In this document: one piece after another, positions 37,057 through 44,169 of the stretch
Layout: each line of letters starts with the position of its first letter
Position numbering within the stretch: position 1 is the first letter of the stretch
The notes under the pieces: model-generated
Told to the model about the DNA's origin: nothing
The model's database searches: none
The model's input: only the letters and a program-made list of their open reading frames with translations
From: Altererythrobacter sp. ZODW24
GTDB taxonomy: Bacteria > Pseudomonadota > Alphaproteobacteria > Sphingomonadales > Sphingomonadaceae
Reading direction: 5' to 3'
Assembly: GCF_003344885.1 (NCBI RefSeq)
Contig: NZ_CP031155.1
Span: forward strand, 2,012,001 to 2,076,000
DNA length: 64,000 bases
Made by a program: the position numbers and the translations under genes

Positions 37057-38402
37057 CTTTCCAACATCCTTTCGATGGATTTGAGTGCCTGCGCGCTGCG
37101 CAGCATCTCGCCCGGATCACGTGCTTCACGCAACTTCCGGACATTTTCTGAATATGAGGGTGCATCCGGCGCACGCTTGGCTAGCGCGTCCTCCACCAGT
37201 GAAATATCGTCTGCACTGCGCAGTCCCAGCGCTTCGGCAATGCGGCCGCTCATCAGCGAGGCATATGGCGCGCCGACCAGATGCAGGCGCTTGGCCCGCC
37301 GGATGAAGCCAGCGGAGTTTTCGACCAACTGGCTTTTGCCGAAGGCGATCTGGCGGCCCTCATGCACTGGCGGGCCAAAACGGCGGAATGCCCGCCAACC
37401 AATCGCGATCAGCGCAATGATCAGGCAGATCGTCGCGGCGAGAAACGGCGGCGAGAATGCCAGCGTCAGCAGGTTCTTTGACGTGCCAAGGCCATTGAGC
37501 GTCATGTCGAAGATAATGGGGCCGTCGTCATAGTTCATCGCTGCATCGATTAACTCATGCGCAAGTTCGGCATTGGCGCGGTTCGAGAAGCCCCAATTGT
37601 TGAGCAAATCCGGTTCAGCGACGATGATCACAGGATATTGCGAATAATCGAAATCATCATCTTCGGGCTCAGGCCGTTCGGCCATATCAATCAAGGACGA
37701 ATAATATCCGTCATCCACATAGCCTGCGAGCGTCTGGTTCTTGCTGTCGCGCACAAGCGATACCACGCCGCCGGAACTGATCGTCTGTAGCGCCTTATTG
37801 CTAGGTAGTTTCCCGGCCCGCCCGTTCGAACGCCATGTTTGCAAAGGCCCACTTGGCTTCGAAACTGTTGCTCCGTCTTTCGATTCTTCGAACTCTACCT
37901 TCGCGTCGAGATCGTCCAAAACCGGTAGGCCAATGTCCAGATCGGCCGCTGACGCACCCTGCAAGACAACCCAACCATCTTTTGCTTCGCCCGCACCCGG
38001 CAATCCCGCGGGGATCCGGGCCGCATGCCATTTCGGCATGATGATCAGTGTTGGTCCCATAAAGCGGCGGTTTTCGATGATCTGGCCAAGTTCTTCACCA
38101 TCGACGTAATGGGTAGGAGTCAGGACCAATAGGCCGTAGTCATCGAGCGCCCCTTGTGAGCGCGAGCGAGTAACCTCGTGGCCTTCCGCTTCGAGGTAAT
38201 CGGCCAGTGCCGCATAGCCATTGAGGCCCGATCCGCTAACATGGCCGCCGCCATCATTGACGTCGCGGCCAGTGTTGCCAGTGCCGATGAAATAGAGCGT
38301 AGCGAGGAAGGCCGCGAATCCGAACAGCAGCAATACGAGAACAACCCGCGGGTTAAACGCGCCTTGGGCCTTTGCAGAAGGGGCTGCAGCGGGCTCGCTC
38401 AT
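37053..38402 (-). CDS. DUF4350 domain membrane protein
   Basis: A 449-residue protein with one N-terminal helix (about residues 20-42), a large periplasmic-type domain rich in Asp and Gly (start GGGHVSGSGLNGYAALADYL), a second helix near residue 320 (FLAATICLIIALIAIGW), and a basic C-terminal tail. The middle domain has the DUF4350 pattern (LVLTPTHYVDGEELGQIIEN). Function is unknown, but it regularly lies next to MoxR/DUF58. It overlaps both neighbours by four bases. Confidence 0.87.
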   Translation of the reverse strand: MSEPAAAPSAKAQGAFNPRVVLVLLLFGFAAFLATLYFIGTGNTGRDVNDGGGHVSGSGLNGYAALADYLEAEGHEVTRSRSQGALDDYGLLVLTPTHYVDGEELGQIIENRRFMGPTLIIMPKWHAARIPAGLPGAGEAKDGWVVLQGASAADLDIGLPVLDDLDAKVEFEESKDGATVSKPSGPLQTWRSNGRAGKLPSNKALQTISSGGVVSLVRDSKNQTLAGYVDDGYYSSLIDMAERPEPEDDDFDYSQYPVIIVAEPDLLNNWGFSNRANAELAHELIDAAMNYDDGPIIFDMTLNGLGTSKNLLTLAFSPPFLAATICLIIALIAIGWRAFRRFGPPVHEGRQIAFGKSQLVENSAGFIRRAKRLHLVGAPYASLMSGRIAEALGLRSADDISLVEDALAKRAPDAPSYSENVRKLREARDPGEMLRSAQALKSIERMLER

Positions 38403-39100
38403 AGCCGCTCCAATGCAAAGTCAGCATAGGCTGTACGGGCTGCCTGCCAGTCATCCGCGCCCAGCCGCCGCAGGGCGAACATGCTGCGTTCAACCCGCTC
38501 TGAAATGGCGGTGAATGCGGCCCGAGCAGCTTCCGGCAGAGCAGGCAGCGCTGCGATTTCGCGGGCGGTACTCGAAGGCTCCAGCCATTCCGGCCGCGCT
38601 GTCGCAATCTGGCTCACACTGCGCTGCAGCAGCAAATGTGTTGCTTCGTCGTAATTGCCCTCAGCGGCCAAGCGGTCGGCGTCGGACAGCAGTGCCAAGG
38701 CCTCTTCGCGTTGGGGCACCCATTCTTCTTCCGCGACTTTTTCGCGCTTTGGCCCGCCAATATATGGTTCGATCAGTTTCCACAAAAGCCACAACAATAG
38801 GGATATGGCGGCTGCCAACAGCACCCATTTGAGAATCGGCCAAATACCGATAAGCCCACGCCCGAGGGGTGCGAACAAGTCCCCCATCCATTCGAATAGA
38901 TCTTGCAGCCAAGTCGGAGGCTCCGGCTTTGGTTCGGTCTCAATCGGGCTAAATTGAAGCGCATCGTCGGCGCGAATTTCGGACCAGCTGTCTCCGGAGA
39001 CGTCGGTGGCCTGTATGGGCTCGACAATCTCCGCAGGGATGTTGGCGGCAGCGCCATCTATAGCCTCTGGGCCGGAAGTTTGGCTTGTCCCCGTCGTCAC
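38399..39100 (-). CDS. DUF4129 domain protein, first gene of the MoxR operon
   Basis: A 233-residue protein with an acidic N-terminal stretch, one transmembrane helix (GIWPILKWVLLAAAISLLLW) and a cytoplasmic DUF4129 domain (EALALLSDADRLAAEGNYDE followed by ATHLLLQRSVSQIA). It is the first gene of the eight-gene minus-strand run. No candidate promoter was identified by eye in the 51 bases separating it from pheA. Function unknown. Confidence 0.85.
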   Translation of the reverse strand: MTTGTSQTSGPEAIDGAAANIPAEIVEPIQATDVSGDSWSEIRADDALQFSPIETEPKPEPPTWLQDLFEWMGDLFAPLGRGLIGIWPILKWVLLAAAISLLLWLLWKLIEPYIGGPKREKVAEEEWVPQREEALALLSDADRLAAEGNYDEATHLLLQRSVSQIATARPEWLEPSSTAREIAALPALPEAARAAFTAISERVERSMFALRRLGADDWQAARTAYADFALERL

Positions 39101-39151
39101 AGTGATCGTGGTGGCATGACCAGTAAGTCAGCGCAACCGGCGGACTTCATC

Positions 39152-40048
39152 CTATCCGCGCTTTCTGGCTTGAGCGTAAGTGCCTAGGATACGGAGCTCT
39201 TTGCAGTGGAACGCCAGTTCTTCCAGCGCGCGGTCAACCGCTGCATCGCCGGGCGTGCCGATAATATCGGCATAGAACATGGTGGCAGAAAAGCTCGCGC
39301 CCTTCTGATAACTTTCGAGCTTGGTCATGTTGACGCCATTGGTCGCGAAGCCGCCCATGGCCTTATAGAGCGCGGCGGGGATATTCTTCACTTCGAAGAT
39401 CAGTGTTGTCATTGCCGCCTCGCCCGCCAGTTCGGCTGGATCACGGCCTTCTTTGGCCAGCACCACGAAGCGGGTCATATTGTCGCTGGCATCTTCGACC
39501 TGATCGTCGATGACTTTTAGCCCGTAAAGATCAGCCGCGATTTTGGGCGCGATGGCAGCGATAAAAGGATTGCCGCTATCGGCGACAAAGGCTGCCGCAC
39601 CGGCGGTGTCGCTGTAACTGATCGGCACAATATCGCGCTCGCGAAGATAATGGCGTGATTGACCCAGCGCCTGAGGGTGGCTGTAAGCCGCTTCGAACGG
39701 CCCCTTGGTATCCAGCGCCATCAATGCGTGCGTGATCGGCATGAAATATTCAGCCACAATCGCAAGGCCGCTTTCGGGCAGCAGGAAGTGGATATCCGCC
39801 ACGCGCCCGTGCTGACTGTTTTCAATTGGAATAATTGCACAGCCCGCGCGGCCTTGCTTCACCGCATCAATGGCGTCTTCAAAGCTGAAGCTGGGCAGCG
39901 GCAGCGCTTCGGGCGCAAACTCCATGCCCGCGCGGTGCGAATTGGCGCCGGGCGAGCCCTGCCACGCGATGGCGCGCATCGGATCAGTGGCGGCTTCGGC
40001 TCGCATTTTTTCAACCATGGCGAGCGCGGGGGCTGGAAAGCTTTGCAT
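39152..40048 (-). CDS. pheA: Prephenate dehydratase
   Basis: Converts prephenate to phenylpyruvate for phenylalanine synthesis. The 298-residue protein has the catalytic domain start IAWQGSPGANSHRAG, the CAIIPIENSQHGRVADIHFLL segment split over the substrate pocket, SHPQALGQSRHYL, and an ACT domain near the C-terminus (ALYKAMGGFATNGVNMTKLE), which binds phenylalanine for feedback inhibition. There is no chorismate mutase domain, so it is a monofunctional enzyme. ATG at 40048 is preferred to the upstream GTG at 40054. It is the neighbour of the MoxR operon but probably separate. Confidence 0.95.
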   Translation of the reverse strand: MQSFPAPALAMVEKMRAEAATDPMRAIAWQGSPGANSHRAGMEFAPEALPLPSFSFEDAIDAVKQGRAGCAIIPIENSQHGRVADIHFLLPESGLAIVAEYFMPITHALMALDTKGPFEAAYSHPQALGQSRHYLRERDIVPISYSDTAGAAAFVADSGNPFIAAIAPKIAADLYGLKVIDDQVEDASDNMTRFVVLAKEGRDPAELAGEAAMTTLIFEVKNIPAALYKAMGGFATNGVNMTKLESYQKGASFSATMFYADIIGTPGDAAVDRALEELAFHCKELRILGTYAQARKRG

Positions 40049-40186
40049 AATCACCGGCGATTAGTGCGGTGAATTGCTGGCGGCAAGCGTCTTAGCCCCT
40101 TGCGAAGCGGCCATGTGCTGATTAGAGCGGCGGCCAAGCAGCAGGTTTATTGCTGCACCCTATTATTAAGCACGGAATTTTACGCG

Positions 40187-40825
40187 ATGGGCGACCGTTT
40201 CAACACCACAGCCGGCTGGGTCCTTTTTGCAGGGATCATTGCACTTGGCCTTTCCAGCATCTCGATGCGGATTTTCCACACGGAACGTCCTGAGGAAATG
40301 TCCTATCCGATTGAGGGTGTTGTAACGGCTGGAGCTGATGATGGTCCTTCCTTGGCGATGATGATGTCAAAAGCCGACGTGTCCAAGGGCGAGAAGGTTT
40401 TTGCCAAATGCATCGCGTGCCACACGATCAATCAAGGCGGCGCTGACGGTATCGGCCCTAACCTTTACGGTATTATGGGTCTGCCAATAGGCAAGCATGC
40501 GGCTGGCTTCGCCTATAGTTCGGCTCTGGCGGAAAAGGGCGGCGACTGGAATTTCGAAAATATGGACGCATGGCTCAAAAGCCCCAGAGGCTTCGCTTCT
40601 GGCACTAAGATGAGCTTCGCTGGCCTGTCCAAGATTGACGATCGCGCTGCAGTCATCGTTTATATGAATTCGATGGGCTCCAACATTCCGCTGCCTGAAG
40701 TTGTCGAAGAAGCGGCGGCTGACGCAGAAACTACCGGCGACGAAGCAGAGGCAGAAGCTGACCTCGAAGGCGAAGCGGCTGCTGAAGAAGACGCTGCAGC
40801 TGAAGAAAACGAAGGCGGCAAGTAA
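40187..40825 (+). CDS. Membrane-anchored class I cytochrome c with acidic tail
   Basis: A 212-residue cytochrome c. An N-terminal helix (WVLFAGIIALGLSSISM) anchors it in the inner membrane. The single haem site is C75-I-A-C78-H79 with the sixth ligand Met in GTKMSFAGL (about M142), plus GIGPNLYGIMG typical of the family. The last 45 residues are nearly all Ala, Asp and Glu. Such membrane cytochromes (cycM/c552 type) shuttle electrons between the bc1 complex and cytochrome oxidase. ATG at 40187 starts the anchor directly; upstream in-frame codons give an implausible leader. It is divergent from pheA. Confidence 0.92.
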   Translation: MGDRFNTTAGWVLFAGIIALGLSSISMRIFHTERPEEMSYPIEGVVTAGADDGPSLAMMMSKADVSKGEKVFAKCIACHTINQGGADGIGPNLYGIMGLPIGKHAAGFAYSSALAEKGGDWNFENMDAWLKSPRGFASGTKMSFAGLSKIDDRAAVIVYMNSMGSNIPLPEVVEEAAADAETTGDEAEAEADLEGEAAAEEDAAAEENEGGK

Positions 40826-40845
40826 ATTACTTAGCCTAGGGCGGC

Positions 40846-41514
40846 TTATTCCGCTCTGCCTTTAAACCCTTGCGCAACGACATACCACTCGGAGCTGCCC
40901 TTGCGGCTCGCGGGTGGTTTGGCGTGTTTGACGGTCGTGAAATGCTTCTTCAGCAGATCTAGCAATTCCTTGTCAGTTCCGCCTGCCAAGACCTTCGCGA
41001 TGAAAGTGCCGCCTTGTGACAGATTCTCGGCCGCAAACCACGCAGCCGCTTCGACCAGGCCCATCGTCCTGAGGTGATCGGTCTGCTTATGGCCCACGGT
41101 GTTGGCGGCCATATCGGACATCACCAGATCGGGCGGACCATCGAGCGCTTCGCTGAGTGCATCGGGCGCGGCATCATCCATGAAATCCATCTGGAAAATT
41201 GTGACGCCTTCAATCGGATCGGTTTCGAGCAAGTCGATGCCGACAATGGCGGCCCTAGGTGACACCTTGCGCACCACTTGGCTCCAGCCACCGGGTGTGA
41301 TGCCCAGATCGACTACTCGCTTGGAACCCTTGAGCAGCTTGAACTTCTCGTCCAGCTCGATCAGCTTATAGGCGGCGCGGCTGCGATAGCCGTCGGCCTT
41401 TGCTTTCTTGACGTAGGGATCGTTCAACTGCCGCTCCAGCCATCTGGTGGAGGAGGCGCTACGCTTCTTGGCTGTGCGGACTTTGCGGTCCGGATCTTTG
41501 CCTGAACGGCTCAA
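40846..41514 (-). CDS. rlmE: 23S rRNA 2'-O-methyltransferase RlmE (RrmJ/FtsJ)
   Basis: Methylates U2552 of 23S rRNA in the 50S subunit. The 222-residue protein shows the K-D-K-E tetrad: K50 in RSRAAYKL, Asp in VMSDMAANT, Lys in FIAKVLAGG and Glu in SSEWYVVAQ. The SAM loop is VVDLGITPGGWSQVV. It starts with TTG at 41514 (MSRSGKDPDRK), which overlaps the ppx stop as TTGA, so translation is probably coupled; the ppx-rlmE order is common in alphaproteobacteria. The N-terminus is rich in Lys and Arg, as expected for a ribosome enzyme. Confidence 0.93.
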   Translation of the reverse strand: MSRSGKDPDRKVRTAKKRSASSTRWLERQLNDPYVKKAKADGYRSRAAYKLIELDEKFKLLKGSKRVVDLGITPGGWSQVVRKVSPRAAIVGIDLLETDPIEGVTIFQMDFMDDAAPDALSEALDGPPDLVMSDMAANTVGHKQTDHLRTMGLVEAAAWFAAENLSQGGTFIAKVLAGGTDKELLDLLKKHFTTVKHAKPPASRKGSSEWYVVAQGFKGRAE

Positions 41515-42716
41515 TGCTTTTCTCCGGACTTTTTGTCAGGTTTGGTGCCGCGCAACTTCTGCATGGCAGCGCGGCCGCCTTCTTCGGCAGACATCAGGCT
41601 GCGCAGGATACCTTCGCGGATACCGCGATCTGCCACGCCAAGGCGCGGTGCTGGCCAAATATCAAGAATGGCGTCGAGGATCGCGCATCCCGCAACGACC
41701 ATTTCCGAACGGTCCCGGCCAATCGTCGGCAATGCAGCGCGTTCATCCGGCGACATTCGTGACAGGCGCGTATTGATGTCCCGCATCGCCTGTGTCGGGA
41801 TGATCAGGCCGTCCACCGCACGGCGGTCATAATGGGGCAATTCCAAATGCAAACTGGCGAGCGTGGTGACCGTGCCGCTGGTGCCTAGAAGTCGCATATC
41901 AGCCACTTGCGAGGGTGCAATACGCTCCGCAAACTCGGCAAAGCTGTTGCTCACGAGCCGGCGCATCTCTGCGTAGCGTTCAGCGCGCAGTTCGGGCGTC
42001 TCATCACCACGTCCCGCAGTTTCGGTAAGGGAGACAACACCCCATGGGACTGATTGCCAATCGAGGATGTGCGGCACTGGATCGCCCGGCTCGATGAGGA
42101 CCAGTTCCGTGGAACCGCCCCCGATGTCGAAAATGACCGCTGGACCAGGACTGTCGGTCAGCAGAACATGGCAGCCCAATACGGCCAGTCGCGCCTCTTC
42201 CTCAGCGGAAATAATATCGAGCACAATACCGGTTTCTTCGCGCACCCGGTTGATAAACTCTGCGCCATTCTCCGCGCGGCGGCAGGCCTCGGTCGCGACC
42301 GAGCGGGCAAGGTGCACATTGCGGCGCTTCAACTTTTCGGCGCACACCTTGAGCGCGCCGAGTGCACGGTCCATTGCTTCGTCGCTAAGCCTGCCTGCTT
42401 CTGCGAGGCCTTCGCCCAGTTTCACGACCCGGCTGAAGGCATCGATCACGGTAAAGTCTTCGCCAGCTGGGCGCGCGATCAGCAGGCGGCAATTGTTGGT
42501 GCCGAGATCGAGCGCGGCATAGGCTTGCCTGCGTTGGTAGGGCTTGTTTGGCGCAGCATTCTTGCTGCCATTTGCGGGCTTGCCAGTCGGCCGGGACTCT
42601 CTGGGCGAGGGTGGCTTTGAAGGGCGGCCAGGCCGGAAATCGGCGACCGCTTTACCTGTCTTGCCTCGCTTGGGCGTAGTCCCCTTGATACCGTCCGGCG
42701 GAGAAAAATCCGCCAT
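41511..42716 (-). CDS. ppx: Ppx/GppA-family phosphatase with basic N-terminal extension
   Basis: A 401-residue ASKHA-fold phosphatase (exopolyphosphatase or guanosine pentaphosphate phosphatase). The phosphate-1 loop is YAALDLGTNNCRLLIARP, later AVIFDIGGGSTELVLIEPGD is the phosphate-2 motif. Ahead of the domain lies about 50 residues very rich in Lys, Arg and Pro (residues about 10-55) which is not part of the core and could bind nucleic acid or polyphosphate. ATG at 42716 is chosen; a TTG two codons upstream exists. Ppx versus GppA cannot be resolved. It is probably co-transcribed with rlmE. Confidence 0.88.
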   Translation of the reverse strand: MADFSPPDGIKGTTPKRGKTGKAVADFRPGRPSKPPSPRESRPTGKPANGSKNAAPNKPYQRRQAYAALDLGTNNCRLLIARPAGEDFTVIDAFSRVVKLGEGLAEAGRLSDEAMDRALGALKVCAEKLKRRNVHLARSVATEACRRAENGAEFINRVREETGIVLDIISAEEEARLAVLGCHVLLTDSPGPAVIFDIGGGSTELVLIEPGDPVPHILDWQSVPWGVVSLTETAGRGDETPELRAERYAEMRRLVSNSFAEFAERIAPSQVADMRLLGTSGTVTTLASLHLELPHYDRRAVDGLIIPTQAMRDINTRLSRMSPDERAALPTIGRDRSEMVVAGCAILDAILDIWPAPRLGVADRGIREGILRSLMSAEEGGRAAMQKLRGTKPDKKSGEKH

Positions 42717-42918
42717 TATCAAATGCTTTCACTATCACTCGCAAAAATCACGAGCACCTGCCGCCGACGCTAGCGACACCGTGAGGCGGCGGCAAGTGCT
42801 GCAACTTCTTCAAAGGTACCTAAAGGGGTCTAGGGTGTCCTACTGCGGGCTCAACATTGGCTGGGACTGACTGGCCTTGACCGGCTGGCCCTACAGACCT
42901 AAATGCCCGCGCTCCGAT

Positions 42919-42992
42919 TGCCCCGTCGTCTAATGGTAAGACTACGGACTCTGACTCCGTCAATTGAGGTTCGAATCCTCACGGGGCATCCA
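42919..42992 (+). tRNA. tRNA-Gln (CUG)
   Basis: All arms fold: acceptor TGCCCCG (42919-42925) with CGGGGCA (42982-42988), D arm GTC-TAATGGTAA-GAC, anticodon stem ACGGA/TCCGT with loop CTCTGAC giving anticodon CTG, and T arm TGAGG-TTCGAAT-CCTCA. CCA is encoded at 42990-42992 and the discriminator is T. It decodes CAG. There is no intron. Confidence 0.95.
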
Positions 42993-43048
42993 GCATATTC
43001 CATACATCTTTATGCGCGCGGTTTCTGTGAGCCGCATTTCGCAGGCGA

Positions 43049-43939
43049 TTAGACTGATCGGTCCAGTGCGCGCTTTGCTAGTAGCAGTGCGCCGACGATA
43101 CCCGAATTCTGACCCAAGCTCGGCGCGCTGATTTGGTGGGCTGTTCCGCCAGGCAAATAGCCGCAATCCAACGCGGGCATTCTCCGCCTCACGTTCTCGA
43201 GCAGTCCTGGTGTTTGCATGACACCGCCGCCCAATATGATGCGCGGCACTGATGTCATGGAGAAAATAGTATGGCAAAGTTGGGAGAGGTAGCTGGCTAT
43301 TATGTCATGCGCGGGATGGTCTGCCGGTAGTTCGGAAAGTGATTTACCCCAGCGAGCGATGATCGCGGGGCCGCTTGCCAGCCCCTCCAGGCAATCACCA
43401 TGATGCGGGCAAACTCCGGCGAATTTGTGATCGCCAACGGCGCGCGGGGTTAAGATATGGCCCATTTCCGCGTGGGCGATTCCGTGGACCGGTTTGCCGT
43501 CGATTACGAGGCCGCCGCCGATTCCAGTGCCGACAGTAACATAGGCAAGCGATGTTTCGTCTGGCGAGTTCCCGTAATAGCATTCCCCCAATGCGGCCCC
43601 GTTCACATCGGTGTCGAAGCCGACCGGCACTGCAAACGCCTGCTGGAAGAAGCCTGCCATATCACAGCCTGTCCAGCCGGGTTTCGTCGTGGGGAGGATG
43701 TGGCCCCAGTCTTCCGCGTGTGGATCGATTCGCGCCGGGCCGAACGTGGCAATCCCAATGGCTGCGAAGTCGCCCCGGTCGCTAAACCAGCGGCGTGCCT
43801 CGGCCAAAGTGGTGGCGGGGTCCTGCGTTTCGATGGTGCTGCGTTCGCTGATGACATCAGGGGAGGGGCCAATCGCTAGGACGAGTTTGGTGCCGCCCGC
43901 CTCAATCGCTCCGAGCATTGGCTGGCTTGCAGTTTTCAT
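43049..43939 (-). CDS. ROK-family fructokinase (predicted)
   Basis: A 296-residue sugar kinase of the ROK family. Motifs are GAIEAGGTKLVLAIG (phosphate binding), VTVGTGIGGGLVIDGKPVHG, and a zinc-binding-type segment HAEMGHILTPR and CPHHGDCLEGLASGPAI (His and Cys spacing as in ROK fructokinases). Hence phosphorylation of fructose, or of a closely related hexose, is likely. It is divergent from the alginate TonB receptor and shares the 230-base region with it, so it could be part of the brown-algal sugar regulon; that link is inference. Confidence 0.85.
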   Translation of the reverse strand: MKTASQPMLGAIEAGGTKLVLAIGPSPDVISERSTIETQDPATTLAEARRWFSDRGDFAAIGIATFGPARIDPHAEDWGHILPTTKPGWTGCDMAGFFQQAFAVPVGFDTDVNGAALGECYYGNSPDETSLAYVTVGTGIGGGLVIDGKPVHGIAHAEMGHILTPRAVGDHKFAGVCPHHGDCLEGLASGPAIIARWGKSLSELPADHPAHDIIASYLSQLCHTIFSMTSVPRIILGGGVMQTPGLLENVRRRMPALDCGYLPGGTAHQISAPSLGQNSGIVGALLLAKRALDRSV

Positions 43940-44062
43940 ATGTGTACCGCCCTCTCTTATTCACCGCGCCGATAACGAAACATCAATTGCAGGCGATGAA
44001 GCTGAGCGCCACCTGCAAGTGTGGGCTTCTTGCAACATATGGTGGCGAATCCAGCGCAGATG

Positions 44063-44081
44063 ACCAATTTTCTATACCAAT
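44063..44081 (+). promoter_or_regulatory. Candidate GntR (UxuR/ExuR-like) operator upstream of the TonB receptor
   Basis: TATACCAAT at 44073-44081 is a perfect half of the palindrome ATTGGTATACCAAT known for UxuR/ExuR-type regulators; over the full 14-base window (44068-44081) 11 positions fit. A second ACCAAT lies at 44063-44068, so the half-site is repeated with 13-base spacing. The site is about 90 bases before the receptor start. The same half-site in opposite orientation precedes the PL6 lyase gene. Confidence 0.55.
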
Positions 44082-44169
44082 ATACTATTTAGGGCCTGCC
44101 TATGTGTTGACACTGGCTATCTCGTTCTTCATGCCAAAAGAAAAGACCATATTGGAATGGGAGAGTCCG

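Noticed and set aside
43918-44169. An 84-codon N-terminal extension of the TonB receptor from an ATG at 43918.
   Set aside because: It starts inside the divergent ROK kinase gene, covers the candidate operator, and has no signal; a good ribosome-binding site and signal peptide follow from 44170.
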